The translations under genes were made by a program, and so were the position numbers. Source: Bryum argenteum (Eukaryota; Streptophyta; Bryopsida; Bryales; Bryaceae). From it: 64,000 nucleotides of DNA. The notes beneath the pieces are model-generated. The model was not told the origin of the DNA. It saw only the letters and a program-made list of their open reading frames with translations, and searched no databases. Positions 20,739 to 32,453 of this stretch are shown here, in pieces. Each line of letters begins with the position of its first letter. Positions within the stretch are counted from its first letter, which is position 1. The stretch is taken from positions 12,049,013 to 12,113,012 of the forward strand of contig CM073324.1 of the NCBI GenBank assembly GCA_037043015.1, read 5' to 3'.

Positions 20739-22328
20739 GCTGAAATATATGGGAATCCAAGGTTTATATACCAAAACCAAATCGAAAACAATTTAGTAAA
20801 ACCAGTAGTTCCAAATACGATTAATTATTTAGCACCCGCATATGCGAACCCAAGGGTGGTAAATCAACAACCTGCATTAATTAATCAAGCCCAACAGCTG
20901 AGTAATAGTCAAGTGCGAACTATGGTAACCCAACCTCAGATAAATGAACCTGTAAGCAATAGTACCAACCCAAAAATGGAAGCCCAGCTATTAGAGTTAA
21001 CTAGAGAATTGGGTAATTTAAGAGTGCATTTAACAAATGCGGTGGAAAAAAGAAGTGACCCGAATGAGGATAGAGCCCATATTTGGTGTACGAATTGTAA
21101 GGGACAAGGGCACATGTCTGTTAATTGTCCGTCACCCCCAAACTTACCAGTAAAATGTAAATTTTGCGGAGAAGAACATGAAATTGAAAATTGTACAAAC
21201 CTTAAAAGTTCTTTGGTTAAGTTCTCAAATAATAAAAATCGAAATGGGCAAGTGTATTGGATAGAAGAGAATAATAATAATGCCTATCAAAATCGAAGCA
21301 ATAATGGGTCAAACCGAAGAAGGAATTTTAATAATAATTATAACCATTCGGGGCCGAATGGTCCAAACCCTAATTTCTTTTCAAGAAATTCCAATAATGG
21401 TGGTTATGGTAGTAGCCAAAATCGCCCTAGCGTGCAAAATGGATATAACCAAAGTCAAGGTTGGACACAAGTTCAATCGAATAACTCTAATCAAGTTGGC
21501 AATAACCCAACTTTAATGAGAAGGAATACTAGTTGGTCAAATAATAGATCAAATGATGGGCCGGTGCAATGTTATAGGTGTAGAGAATTTGGACATATTT
21601 CAACATATTGTACAAACCCATGTCCTAGTGACGCATTTGCTCTTATATGCGGAAATTGTAAACAAAATGGGCATAGGGCAGAAGAATGTAACGCTCCACG
21701 TAAAAATGGACCGCGGGATGGAGAGGGGTATAATCAAAAAAATGACACTAGTCCTAAAATAATTTTAATACAAGAAGATGAGTAAAACCAGAATAGTAGA
21801 TCTACTTATCATGTTCATGCTATGGTTGAAGAATATGAAAATAAAGAAAAAGAAAGAAAGGATGTAAGTCAGGTTAATGTCGTAGCCACAAGAAGCCAAA
21901 AAGGAAAACAAATCCCATTTGGTAAATTAGAAGTATTAAGGGAAAAAGAAATTACTAATAAAGAAGCCCAATACAATAAGAGTATGGAAAATTTAGTTGA
22001 CAAAACTGTAACTATGGGAGAAAGTAGTAATAAAGTGAATAATCAAATCGGTCAAGAAAATGTCTTAATAGGTGATCCGCATGTTGAAGATAAAGATGAA
22101 CTGCAAGGGCTAAATGCAAGATCGGTTCATTTTAATCCTGAGCTAGTAAGTGGAATAATACCACCTAAAGACAATTCGGATTTGAATGGAATACAAGAAC
22201 CAAATTTAGTCTTTTACCCAAATCAAGGTCAAACCCAAGAACAAATAGAAAGGGTGAATTTACCCCGCATAGAAACGGGACATGAGAATCAAATAATTGG
22301 GAATAACGTAAGGATAAATTGGGAATAA
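20739..22328 (+). pseudogene. gag: Gypsy gag, second part with four CCHC zinc knuckles
   Basis: Open from 20739 in the gag frame, with a single in-frame TAA at 21783-21785, then open to 22328. Four Cys-His knuckles are visible: 'CTNCKGQGHMSVNC', 'CKFCGEEHEIENC' (three residues between second Cys and His instead of four), 'CYRCREFGHISTYC' and 'CGNCKQNGHRAEEC'. An Asn/Ser/Gly-rich linker separates the first and second pairs. Nucleic-acid binding is the expected role. The tail after 21822 is charged. The frame ends in a 22-bp tandem repeat expansion (22297-22368) that shifts the reading frame. Confidence 0.85.
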
Positions 22329-22381
22329 CGTAAGGATAAATTGGGAATAACATAAGGATAAATTGGGAACAATTACAACAA

Positions 22382-23077
22382 ATGGATGAAAGAAACCAAA
22401 TAGGTACCACAATTAAACCAATTGGAAAAAAGAAGAAAAATAAACCCAAACAATTAGGAATAATAGAAGGGTTAGAACAATATGACTTGATTCAAAATTT
22501 AAATAATTTGAAGGGCGATTTTACTATAGCCCAATTATTAGCAATAGCACCTTGGTGTAGATCGATACTTAAATCTAAAATTGTGAGGCGAAGGGCAAAG
22601 CCAATAGAGGTGAATGAAGTATCAATTAGTCCAGATCCGGGAGCTCCTATGATTGATATAGAGATTGATGGGTTAATAATTACGGGTGTCCAAATCGATG
22701 GAGGTTCAAGTGTGAATTTAATGAATAAAGAAACTATGGAAAATCTTAATTTGTCAGGACTACTACCTACCAAATTGGTTTTGAGGATGGCTGACCAAAG
22801 TAGAGTAAAGCCTTTGGGTATTTTGTCCAAAGTCAAAACAAAAATATCTGGACTAGTATTTTATATAGACTTTATAGTATTCAAACCAAGTACAATTAAT
22901 ACTTCATACCCAATCTTGTTAGGGAGACCATGGCTTTACCAAGCGAAAGTGACAGATGATTGGGGAAAAGGCATACTAAAAATACGTCAAGGGAATCAAA
23001 AGGTTAAGCTTGGAATGTATGCAAGTAGATACCAGGGTGAAACCCAGTGGGAGTTACCCGGTACTACTAGCCAATGA
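22382..23077 (+). pseudogene. pro: Gypsy aspartic protease region
   Basis: The 'IDGGSSVNLM' motif (about residue 100 of this frame), followed by 'ILLGRPWLYQ', is the retropepsin of Athila/Tat-like elements. The frame ends at TGA 23075-23077 and the RT frame continues in the same phase two codons later, so this TGA is a single nonsense change within pol. Confidence 0.85.
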
Positions 23078-25294
23078 GAGTCAATGACAGAGGACGAAAC
23101 ATATACAATTAGGGTGAGCCATACACCTAACATATTAAAGGATGTCAAGGCACCTAAGAGAACTTTTAGGGAAGTAGCCCCTGGTGAGTATAGTGTAGCA
23201 TACGAAGTTGATGATGATTCGGATGAAGTCATTCAAACTTGGTTAGAGGCACCAGTTTACGGTGTAAAATCCGAATGGGAAGGATTAACTTCAAGTGACG
23301 ATGGAAGCGTTAATACTTCGTCTGATAGCGTTCCAAACAGGGCATATATTGAGAAGAGTCAATGTCAGAACATTAATATAGGTTCTGAAGGGGAAGAAAA
23401 GAACATACAAATTTATGCCGGTTTACCTAAGGAAGAACTAGTTAGTTGGAAGCAATTCTTTCGAATTAACGCAAAAACTTTTGCGTGGTCCTGTAAGGAT
23501 TTGAGAGGTGTGCCTCCAGAAATTTGTGAACACCGCATAGAATTGGAAGAGGGGGCTAAACCCTCCAAACAACGACCACATAGGCTAAATCCGAAATACT
23601 CGTTAATGGTCAAAGAAGAAATAGAAAAATTGATCAACATAGGTTTTATCTATCCCTCTCCATATAGCGAGTGGGTGAGTCCAATCGTGATAGTGCCTAA
23701 GAAAGATGGACGTATACGAATTTGTCAGGATTTCCGAAAACTTGATGCGGTTACAAAGAAGGATCACTTTCCTCTTCCGTTTACAGACGCCATCCTAGTC
23801 AATGTGGTCGGACATGAATGCTATTCGTTTCTAGATGGTTTTTCCGGGTACAACCAAATTCAAATTGCAAAGGAAGACCAAGATAAAACCGCCTTCGTGA
23901 CAGATTTGGGAATATTTGCATCAAAAGTTATGCTATTCGGCTTGTGTAATGGAGCGGCCACTTTTCAAAGGGTTGCTACATTAGCATTCCAGGAATATTT
24001 GAAGGATTTTATGGAAGTCTTTTTGGATGATTTTTGTGTGTTCGGGAAGAGAGTAGAACATGCAAACCATTTGGAAAAGTGTTTTGCTAAGTGTCACCAA
24101 TTTGGAATATCGTTGAATGCCTCCAAATGCCAATTTGTAGTTCCGTATGGGAAGTTACTTGGTCATATTGTGAGTAAGAAGGGTATAAGTACTGACCCGG
24201 ACAAAGTGTCCAAAATCGTTAAGTTACCAATCCCAAGCACAGTTACACAAGTAAGAGGTTTTCTTGGACATGTGAGTTATTATAGGCGATTTATATTTTC
24301 TTATGCTAAGGTAGCAGCCCCATTGAATATATTGTTAAAAAAACTTGTAGCATGTGCACACCCAATTTGGACGTTAGAGTGTGATGAGGAGTTTAAACTA
24401 CTTAAAAATAAGCTAGTGACTGCCCCGATATTAGTATCTCCAAATTGGGAATTGCCATTCCATGTTTATGTTGACGCTAGCAATATAGCTATAGGCTGTG
24501 TGCTTAGCCAAAAGGATGAAAATAAGAGAGATCACCCTATATATTTTGCTAGTAGGCAATTAATCCCGGCGGAAAGAAATTATACGACTACAGAATGGGA
24601 AGCACTTGGTATGGTTTATGCCATACAAAAATTCCGTCATTATTTACTTGGTTATAAGTTCACAATTCATGTGGATCATGACGCATTAAAGTACTTAGTG
24701 AACAAACCACAATTAAGCGGTAGGTTGGCCAGATGGGTATTATTATTACAGGAGTTCCAATTTGAAGTGGTAGTTCGGCCGGGCATATCCCATTGTAACG
24801 CAGACCATTTGTCAAGGTTAGAAAAACCTGACAAATTGGATTTAGAGCCAATTGATGACGAAATACCCGTTGCTCAACTATTTGAGGTTGATATAATAAA
24901 TACCAAATATGCTGAGATTTTAAATTACCTTAAAACGAATGAATTTCCAAATTGGTTCCAACCCTTGCAGCGAAAGGCCCTTATAAAGAAATGTAGGCCC
25001 TATACGTTAATAGGGGGAACGTTATACAAACAGGGCCATGATGGCATCTTGCGCCGCTGCATTTATCAGAGTGAGGTAACCGCTATTTTGGAAGGGTGTC
25101 ACTCTGATCCATGTGGGGGACACTTCGCGGGAGAAGCTACAGCACGAAAAGCTCTTTTAGCAGGTTATTGGTGGCCGTCATTATTTAAGGATGCCCACGC
25201 ATATGCAAGGCGTTGTGACCCTTGTCAACGTGTGGGTAAACCAACCCCTTCAACAGCTATGCCATTAAAACCAATGTTAGCTCTAGGCCTCTAG
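23078..25294 (+). pseudogene. pol: Gypsy reverse transcriptase, RNase H and integrase zinc domain
   Basis: Open for over 730 codons. RT is recognised from 'SPIVIVPKKDGRIRICQDFR', 'FSGYNQI' and the catalytic 'FLDDF', followed by 'LGHIVSKKGI' and 'FLGHVSYYRRFI'. RNase H follows with 'YVDASNIAIGCVL', 'TTTEWEALGMVYA' and 'HVDHDALKYL'. The C-terminal 'GGHFAGEATARKALLAGYWWP' plus 'CDPCQR' is the HHCC zinc-binding start of integrase. A one-base shift near 25275 ends the frame early. Confidence 0.93.
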
Positions 25295-26172
25295 CTCCGT
25301 TTGAGAAATGGGGGATCGACTTTGTTGGACCGATAGCACCACCTACACGGCAAGGCCGTAAACGTTACATACTAGTAGCAACAGATTACGCTACTAAGTG
25401 GGCAGAAGCAATACCAACTAGGCACGATGATGCCCAAACAGTAGCCCGTTTTCTTCATGAGGATATAATTTCACGATTTGGTTGTCCTCAAGAACTTATT
25501 AGTGATAGGGGTACTCATTTTTTAAATGAAACTATTCGTGAATTAACTGAGAAATTTCGAATTAAGCACCGCAAAACAACCCCTTATCATCCTAGAGCAA
25601 ATGGTCAGACCGAAAAAACTAATGGTCTATTATGTAAAATTTTAACCAAAACAGTTAACGGTGCAGGGAACGATTGGGATGAAAAACTATGGGCAGCTTT
25701 ATGGGCATATAGAACAACCTATAAGGGCACAACCGGATATACCCCCTTCCAATTGGTTCATGGTCAAGAGGCAATTTTGCCTATTGAATTCGAAATACCA
25801 TCCTTACGAGTGGCTATAGAGAATCGACTTGGGCAAAACAGAAAGTCAAAAAAATAGACTAATAGAGTTGGAAGCCCTAGATGAAAAAAGACAAGAAGCA
25901 TATCTAAACACTTTAGCTATTCAGAATAGGAGAAAGTCCTATTATGACAGTAAGCTAGTACCCAAAACATTTAAGGAGGGAGACTTAGTATTATTATACG
26001 ACAGTCGTTTTTTCAAGTTTCCAGGGAAATTAAAAATCCATTGGTTGGGACTTGGGACCTTATAAAATAATCAATGTCAATCCTAATGGGTCAATACAAT
26101 TGCAAGATTTTGAAGGTAAATTATTACCCACTAGAATTAATGGTTATCGGCTTAAGCCGTATTTTATGTAAG
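25285..26172 (+). pseudogene. int: Gypsy integrase core and C-terminal part, frameshifted
   Basis: In the frame starting just before 25300 the core shows 'WGIDFVGP', 'LISDRGTHF' and 'YHPRANGQTEKTNG', the D, D and E of the catalytic triad. A shift near 25828 moves to the frame of 25829-26065. A 7-bp duplication (TTGGGAC twice, about 26045-26059) causes another shift. The end is a TAA at 26170-26172 after 'RLKPYFM'. Confidence 0.85.
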
Positions 26173-27090
26173 TGTTGTGGTCACCACTTAAAAGAGAGGG
26201 GGTAGAGGGGAATCAAAGAAAATAAGAGAGAAAATGAGCGAAAATTGATCAAGTTGGAGTAATAATACAAATAGTGAATAAGAAATTAGCAATTAGTGTA
26301 GAGTTGTTGTATTATATATTAATAAATAAATAATAAGAATATTTTGGTGAGAATAGAGAGAATAGTAAGGTGGGTTATTGCCGAGTGGTAAAAGAAAATT
26401 AAAGATCTACTTGAGAGAAAAGAGTAATATTTAAAAGCAATAATAAGTGGCAAATCAAGTGGAATAAAAACCGACTCGGATAAAAGACACTGCAATCATT
26501 ATACGAGCTCAAAGATGCGATTTGGAATGATGAGGAGTACGAAGTGGCGGCTGAAGCAATTGAATCTGTAACAACCAGATTGGAAAAAGGCAAGAAGGCT
26601 GGTTGAGGTGATTGAGGAGTGAGAAAAGTGCCAATTCGGGAAAGTGATTCGAAGGCGAGTGCTTGAGTCTGCAAGAAGGGAGTGCATCAAATTGGGAGGA
26701 AAAGAAACAAGTGGGAAAAACAGAAGTGTAAGGCGAGTGGAAAAATAGAGAGAGCAAATAGTGAAGTAAGCCAACCGAATTGGTGAGTCGTGAGCAAATT
26801 GAGAGTAGAAAGCGTATTACCAATTCGTTTTTCTGAGTGAAGGAGTCCAGCCGAGCGATTTGGTGAGAGTAGCGAATCGAAAGAAAGTGAACAGAGCAGA
26901 CAAGAGCAGTAGCGTCCAATTAGGGTTTTTGTTCAAGTCGTGTCAAAAATCCCAGTGGAGTTAAAGAGCAAATCCCAAGTCCAGGTGAGCAGAAGGGAGC
27001 AACACAATTAGGCAAGAAGTGCAGAGGCAAGACGAGCGACTTTGAGAGGAGCATTGCCGAGTTGTGTGAGGCGTGGTATTGCAGGTACAA
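26173..27090 (+). other. Gypsy pol-ORF3 spacer
   Basis: Purine-rich, no open frame on the plus strand. A TATTGCAG-GTACAA just before the ATG at 27091 could be a splice acceptor for a subgenomic message, as used for env-like ORFs in other plant elements; this is inference. Confidence 0.45.
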
Positions 27091-29891
27091 ATGGAGTTGA
27101 TTCACAAATCGGAGGAGCACGAGGACGAAGGAGTAGCCGTAAGGGCCATCGAACCGGTGGAGAAGAAGCCAAGATTGGGAGAGCAAATTAGCAACCCACT
27201 AGTGGTGCCGGAGGTGGAGTGTCGACCGAGTGGGCTTAAGCGTAGTTGCTGGAACGAGTTGGTGAGTAGTGAACAAGTTAGATGGGGAGAGAATGCCAAG
27301 TTGCAGCAGTTCATCAAGCAAGTAGGAGTTTTACCAGGAGCAGACCGAGCATTAGTGGAAGATTTCTTGATTAGCTACCAGGCTGCTGAAAGGAAGAGCA
27401 TGATAAGGGGAGCTTGGATCGAGATTACAGTAGCCAAAATTGGTGAAGCATTGCAGTTGCCAAGTTTGGGAGTCTGATACAGCTCTATTCCCGAATTGAA
27501 AGAGAACGAACTATTGGACTGTTTTCAAGACAATCAAGCCCATCAAATTGGAGACAGCACGAATTGGAGTAAGAGCGATTTGAAGCCCGAGTACCAGCAT
27601 TGGGTGAGTTTCATACAAGAATATTTGTTGTTGGAGTTCAAGTCTGAAAGCTTCACCAAATCGGAGATAGCGGCAGTGATGGCGATTCGAGCAGACAAAG
27701 TTATCAATTGGGCTTTGCCACTAGCGAGGAAGCTGCACAAAGCGATTTTGGAGGCCAAACGTGGTAAAGCAGACGAATTGGCAAGAGCACAATACTTATC
27801 CGAATTGATCAAGAAGAATTGCCCTGCGCAACAACCAGTTTTGCAGCAGCCAAAGACCGATTCGGGAGCATCTCCAAGTACCAGACCTTCGAGCTCGGAT
27901 TCGGCTCAGACTAAAGAAAGTATGGGAGAAAGGTTGGCCCGAATTGCTAAAGAGATGCAAGATGAGCATTTGACAGCCGAATTGGAGGAAGTGAAGAGGC
28001 AGAATGCTCAGTTGCAAGCCAAATTGGATGAAGCCAATGCAGTTATGGAGGAGGATCTGAGCATACGTTGCGAGTTGGAGATCAGCAATGCAAGCTTGGC
28101 TAAAGATGTGGAGCAGCTCAAAGCAGCAAATGAGAAATTGAAGACCAATTTGGATAAGCTGAAGGCCGAATTGCAGGAGACCAGATCCAGCTTGGAGGAT
28201 GAGAGACGAGTAGCCGCGGACCAGTCGGTACAAATCGGTGAATTAACAAGGGAGGTTGAGCAACTTCGGTTGAGGGGCAGCCTTGGTACACCAGCAATAC
28301 AAGGAGAGGAAGACAGCAGCTCCAAGTCGGAGAAGCTAAAGGCAGACTTACAATTGGCTTTGCAATTGGAGACCAATCCAAGCACGGGCGTCGATTTGGC
28401 TGAGTTGGAGGAGTTGTGGGAGTATTTGCCGCCAGCCTCAAGCTTGGAGCAGGCCTACTTGTGGGACAGACATGTGTTCTTTATGCAAACAGGAGTCACG
28501 TTCCGCAAATTTGTATCAAGGAAGGATTTTTCGAAGCTTTGGGAGAAGGCAACAATGCTAAAAGCTCTCAATTTGCTCAGTGAGATTGTAGGTAGAGGAG
28601 ATTTGGTAGTGTTGGATGCAGCTGCAGCTTATGTGCTAATCGGAGACTATGGAGCCCGGTCATTGCTTTATTATGCCAAATTGGAGGAAGAACTGGCTAC
28701 TAGGAGAACCACAGCGGCGGAACTTGCAGCACGACTACACGAATTGGTAGGTAGACGGTTAACGGAAGGAGTTGTGGAGGCATTCACGACTTGGAGTACG
28801 TCAGGTAATCCGGCCAAGAAGCTAATGGAGATATGGAAGAGCAACTTGCAGACAATGAGAGGACTATTTGGAGCACAACAATGGATGCGCAAGTTGATCA
28901 AGAACAATCAATCACAAATTGTGAGGAACCAGGTGGTCGATGTTCATCCAGCGGCCTACTTGTGGCATTATCAGCGAATAGTCGGACGATTAGCAGACAA
29001 GTTGGGAGCAAGCCAAGTGGTACGTATACCAACGTTGAATGTGCAGGCCGAATTGGAATTTACAAGACCTCAACTGGGCGACACACTAACAAGCTTGGAA
29101 GGAGATTTCACGAATTGGGAGCAATGGACGCTACCACCAGCACGTTCAAGCCCAGTTGCGGACGAAAGGTACCTGGGGAATTGGTCCAATTTGTTCACTA
29201 ACATGTCAAATGCACCATTTCCAAGTTGGGAGGCCATCAATTGGATTGCGAAGGACCATGCAGAGGACACAAGGGCACCACAGCGCGACTTGGCTTTGAC
29301 TGATCGACTTGATGGCCACAGAAGAACGGAGCAGCCCCCTATTTTGGTATCATCAAACTCAAATTTTTGTAACTGCCCAAGACGATATAGGTGGAGAGGT
29401 GATGCCGAGTTGGATACAGTCTGGTACAATTGGCCAAAGATTCCAGGGAAGTACAACACGGTAACAAATTGTGTGGAGGCTTATACTCGCTTTTCAGTGC
29501 TACATCGGAAGCACAAGGATCCAGTTTGTTTTCGAGCGGCTATCTTTGCAGCAGTATTGGCCGAGTGGTGTCAAGAATTCAAGATAAAGATTGACTACCG
29601 AGTAGGAGCGGCTTTCAGCACCGATATAGCGATCTTCATTAAGATCCAGTACCACTCGGCGAAGCGTATACGAATGTTGGAGTTGATGGCGATGATGCAA
29701 TTCCTACCTGGAGCGCACAACGTGATAATTGGCGATGCATCGGTCGTATTTGGAACGAGGAGAGGGCCAGTGCAGACATTTCAAAGGCCCAGAACGAGTT
29801 GGAGGCCCAAGTAGCAGCACGAGGAAGCCAGTTGGAGATCGAGGAGAATCAGCAAGCAAAGGCAATTGTCGTAGCAGCGAAGACCAAGTAG
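27091..29891 (+). pseudogene. Extra ORF downstream of integrase, coiled-coil protein
   Basis: From ATG 27091 one frame runs to 29814, broken only by TGA 27475-27477. A shift near 29715 moves to another frame that stays heptad-like until TAG 29889-29891, so the intact product would be over 900 residues. N-terminal region: 'IRGAWIEITVAKIGEALQLP', similar in style to a segment of plant transposon-associated proteins (weak). Middle (about 27940-28270): long coiled coil with Leu/Glu/Lys heptads. C-terminal part: globular, with several Trp. I see no transmembrane helix or signal peptide, so it does not look like a classical env. Function unknown. Confidence 0.7.
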
Positions 29892-31169
29892 TCTGTATGT
29901 GTGGTGTTTGCAGGGACGCAAACAATTGGTTGTGGGGCTATGTAGACTAGTTGGGATAAATCTTCGATAACATTTAAATCTCCAATTAGTAGTTTTGAGC
30001 TTCAGAAGCCGAATAGTAAGGTTGATGGTGAAACAATTAGTCAGAATTGCCATTTTGGTTTACCGAATAGGAAATGGATGAAATGCACATAGTTACCAAA
30101 TAGGATGAAGGCAGATCTGAAACGAGTGGGCAGGACTACAGGAGGATCGAACAGGCGGTTACCGAATAGGAGAGACAGTTCAAATAGGAAGGAAACGAGA
30201 AGGACAGGGCCCATTTGCAGAGAGTTGAATGTGGTCCCAGTCGTGTTTGGCTGTGTATGAATTGATATTTTGATGTGAAGTAAATTAGAATTTGCCTAAT
30301 TGTGTGTGTGTGTGAGATTGTGTGTGCGTGAATTATGGAACAAATTGTGAGTCTGAATGTGTGACCAAGTAGGAACATTGTGTAGGAATTGTGTGGAGTG
30401 AGTTATATGCAAATTGTATGTGTTGGGTTGATTGAGATACCTGTACAAGTTGTCAAATCTGAAGTGTCTATGAAAGCTCGAATTGTGAGAGATGTACTGA
30501 GTCAACGAATTGGAGAAAGAAGAGTCAATACAAATTGTTGAATGCAATAATGTGTTGGAGTTATTTTATGATTACGTATGCCGAGTATAAGATCAAATTG
30601 TGGGAATCCGAGTAGGTAAGAATTGTTGAGCAAATTGGAGAAACTGCTGTCTCTAGTTGAAAAGTGTAATAGGATACCGAGTGGGTGAGCGAAAAATCAA
30701 TTTAGTGCTATCATTGTAGTATGAGTAGAAAAATGGATAGTAAAGTGTACGAGTGGAATTTGACTATGAAAACAAATTGTAGATTCTGTAGTAATAGGAA
30801 TTATTCAATACAAAATTGTAAACATGAAATCCAAATAGTAAAGAAAGAATCTGGATCAAAACAATTCGAATTGGAGGAGAAATACCAGAAGAAGTAAGGG
30901 AAGAATGGGAGAAATAATCAAATCGCTAGTAAAAGAAAATCGAATTAGAAGAAAAGATCAGAAGTAAACAAGTTGGCATTTTCGAATATAAGGAGTCTGA
31001 TATTGAAGTGAAGCCGAGTTGGTGAAAAGAGACCAAGAATGAATTTGCAGAATTAATCAAATGGATGGGTGAAGAATCCGAATTGGAGCATGAAGAACAA
31101 ATTGTCAAATTAGGAAAGATTAATCAACTTGGATTATAAAGTATTATTCTAATTGGGAACTAGTAAGAG
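29892..31169 (+). other. Gypsy 3' non-coding tail
   Basis: AT-rich, with many recurring short words (GAATAGG, AAATTG, CCGAGT) and a GT-rich microsatellite at about 30300-30330. No coding frame. A weak purine tract (about 31155-31169) precedes the 3' LTR. Confidence 0.6.
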
Positions 31170-31393
31170 TGGAGAGAAAATCTGAATAAGAGAGAGAAAT
31201 AAAATCAAAGGGAAAATGAATTATCAATTGGGTAATAAATTACTTTCATTACTTCCTAGCTTGTAAAAAGTGGTAGTCAAGTAAAACTAAATCACAATTA
31301 GGACTTAGAAAGCCTTATGTAACCTCCTTGGATCGAATCTAAATATACTTAGATAATTTCAACAATTTGCAAGAATATCTAATTATCTCTACA
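31170..31393 (+). repeat. Gypsy 3' LTR (224 bp)
   Basis: One difference from the 5' LTR (GGATCG here, GGATCA there). Ends in TCTACA at 31393. Confidence 0.92.
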
Positions 31394-31495
31394 ACACAAA
31401 AAAGTGAACTTAATTTCAACTTAAAAGAATTTGAGAAATATATAAGAATTTAAAACAATAAGGTGTAAAACAGAAAAGATGGTTCAAAATATTAC

Positions 31496-31689
31496 CTTCT
31501 TGCACCACCTGAGACTTTGGCTGTGATACATAATAAATGACAAATTCGTCTGCTTCCTTTGGGGGAAACATATTATACTTTCGCAGCTTGTTTTCATGTC
31601 TCTTAGAGTTATTATGATCATGTAATTTAGAAATTGTTGGACATGGAATGTCACAAATACCATACCGTAATTGCACTGTATTTGGAATC
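31496..31689 (-). pseudogene. Exon of a U1-type zinc-finger gene, split by the gypsy element
   Basis: On the minus strand a good polypyrimidine tract and TTTCAG (to 31690) precede an exon 31689-31496 that ends at a GTAAT donor. It encodes a Cys-Cys-His-His stretch 'CDIPC...LHDHNNSKRHENKL', like U1-type/matrin C2H2 fingers. The rest of the gene would be the minus-strand piece at 17432-17307, now 14 kb away. The retrotransposon probably landed in the intron or at its 3' edge. Identity of the whole protein is unknown. Confidence 0.5.
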
Positions 31690-31789
31690 CTGAAACATAA
31701 AATGAAAAAAACAAACAAATTTCAATGAATAACACTTTAATAGACATTCTGCAATTCAAAGTGTTGCAAAAGCCTTACACTTCCAAAAT

Positions 31790-32453
31790 TTAAAAAATAT
31801 ACCTTGTCGATATCTTAACATCACTTGCCATTGCTATTTTCTTTTCACCTTACTACATCAAATAGAAAACAATAAATATTAGTGAAAAATTTTTGAACAA
31901 TTTATCGATGTACAATAAGAAGATGCATGTATGACATCATAAAAAAAAATGCACTGATCTAAAAATAACAACATAAAAAAATTACATCCTATCTTTCAGG
32001 ATTACATACATACATGTTTTAAATGATTTTATTAATTCACCTTAAAAGATAATTGTCTCATCATGGTCCCTCCCAAGAAATAAAGATAACCACACAGAGT
32101 GTGGACATATTTATTTACCTGGAAAAGAATCCCAAGAGAATAGTAAGGATATAGATTATATATATACAATATTCTCAAAGGACCCATAACTACCCCAACA
32201 TCATTTAAGATTAATTATGACTTATTATATAAATCATTGTTGACCACTATAGAAAAGCTTTTTAATTTCAATACTTCAAATAGAAAATATTTAACTTTCT
32301 CTTCATTACCTTTGCAGTCACATAGTCGACCACCTCCTTAGATGCAAGATCCCACTAGTTGCCAACAGGTAACTTCCTAACATCTCACTAGCCTAACGAT
32401 CAGTTTTGTTCGACCACTACTTCACATTATTGAAGCTTTCCGCATCCGTGACA
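31790..32453. other. AT-rich spacer between gypsy-split gene and CACTA element
   Basis: No coding region recognised. The last three bases (ACA, 32451-32453) are the target duplication of the CACTA element. Confidence 0.5.

Larger units (their letters stand above)
17433..31393 (+). mobile_element. Ty3/gypsy LTR retrotransposon, 13.96 kb, degenerate
   Basis: Bounded by two 224-bp LTRs (17433-17656, 31170-31393) that differ at one position. The order is LTR, PBS, gag, protease, RT, RNase H, integrase, a long extra ORF, AT-rich tail, LTR. Integrase after RNase H and the protease motif DGGSSVN fit Ty3/gypsy of the Athila/Tat type. The frames carry in-frame stops (18353 TAA, 21783 TAA, 23075 TGA, 27475 TGA), frameshifts (near 22300-22370, 25275, 25828, 26050, 29715) and a 1.8-kb insertion in gag, so this copy cannot make its own proteins. 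No perfect target duplication flanks it (TACAG before, ACACA after). Confidence 0.92.

Noticed and set aside
20446-20796. Three plus-strand ORFs rich in Phe-Ser-Ser-Ser and Cys-Phe-His-Pro
   Set aside because: A 19-bp minisatellite keeps all three frames open; no gene context.
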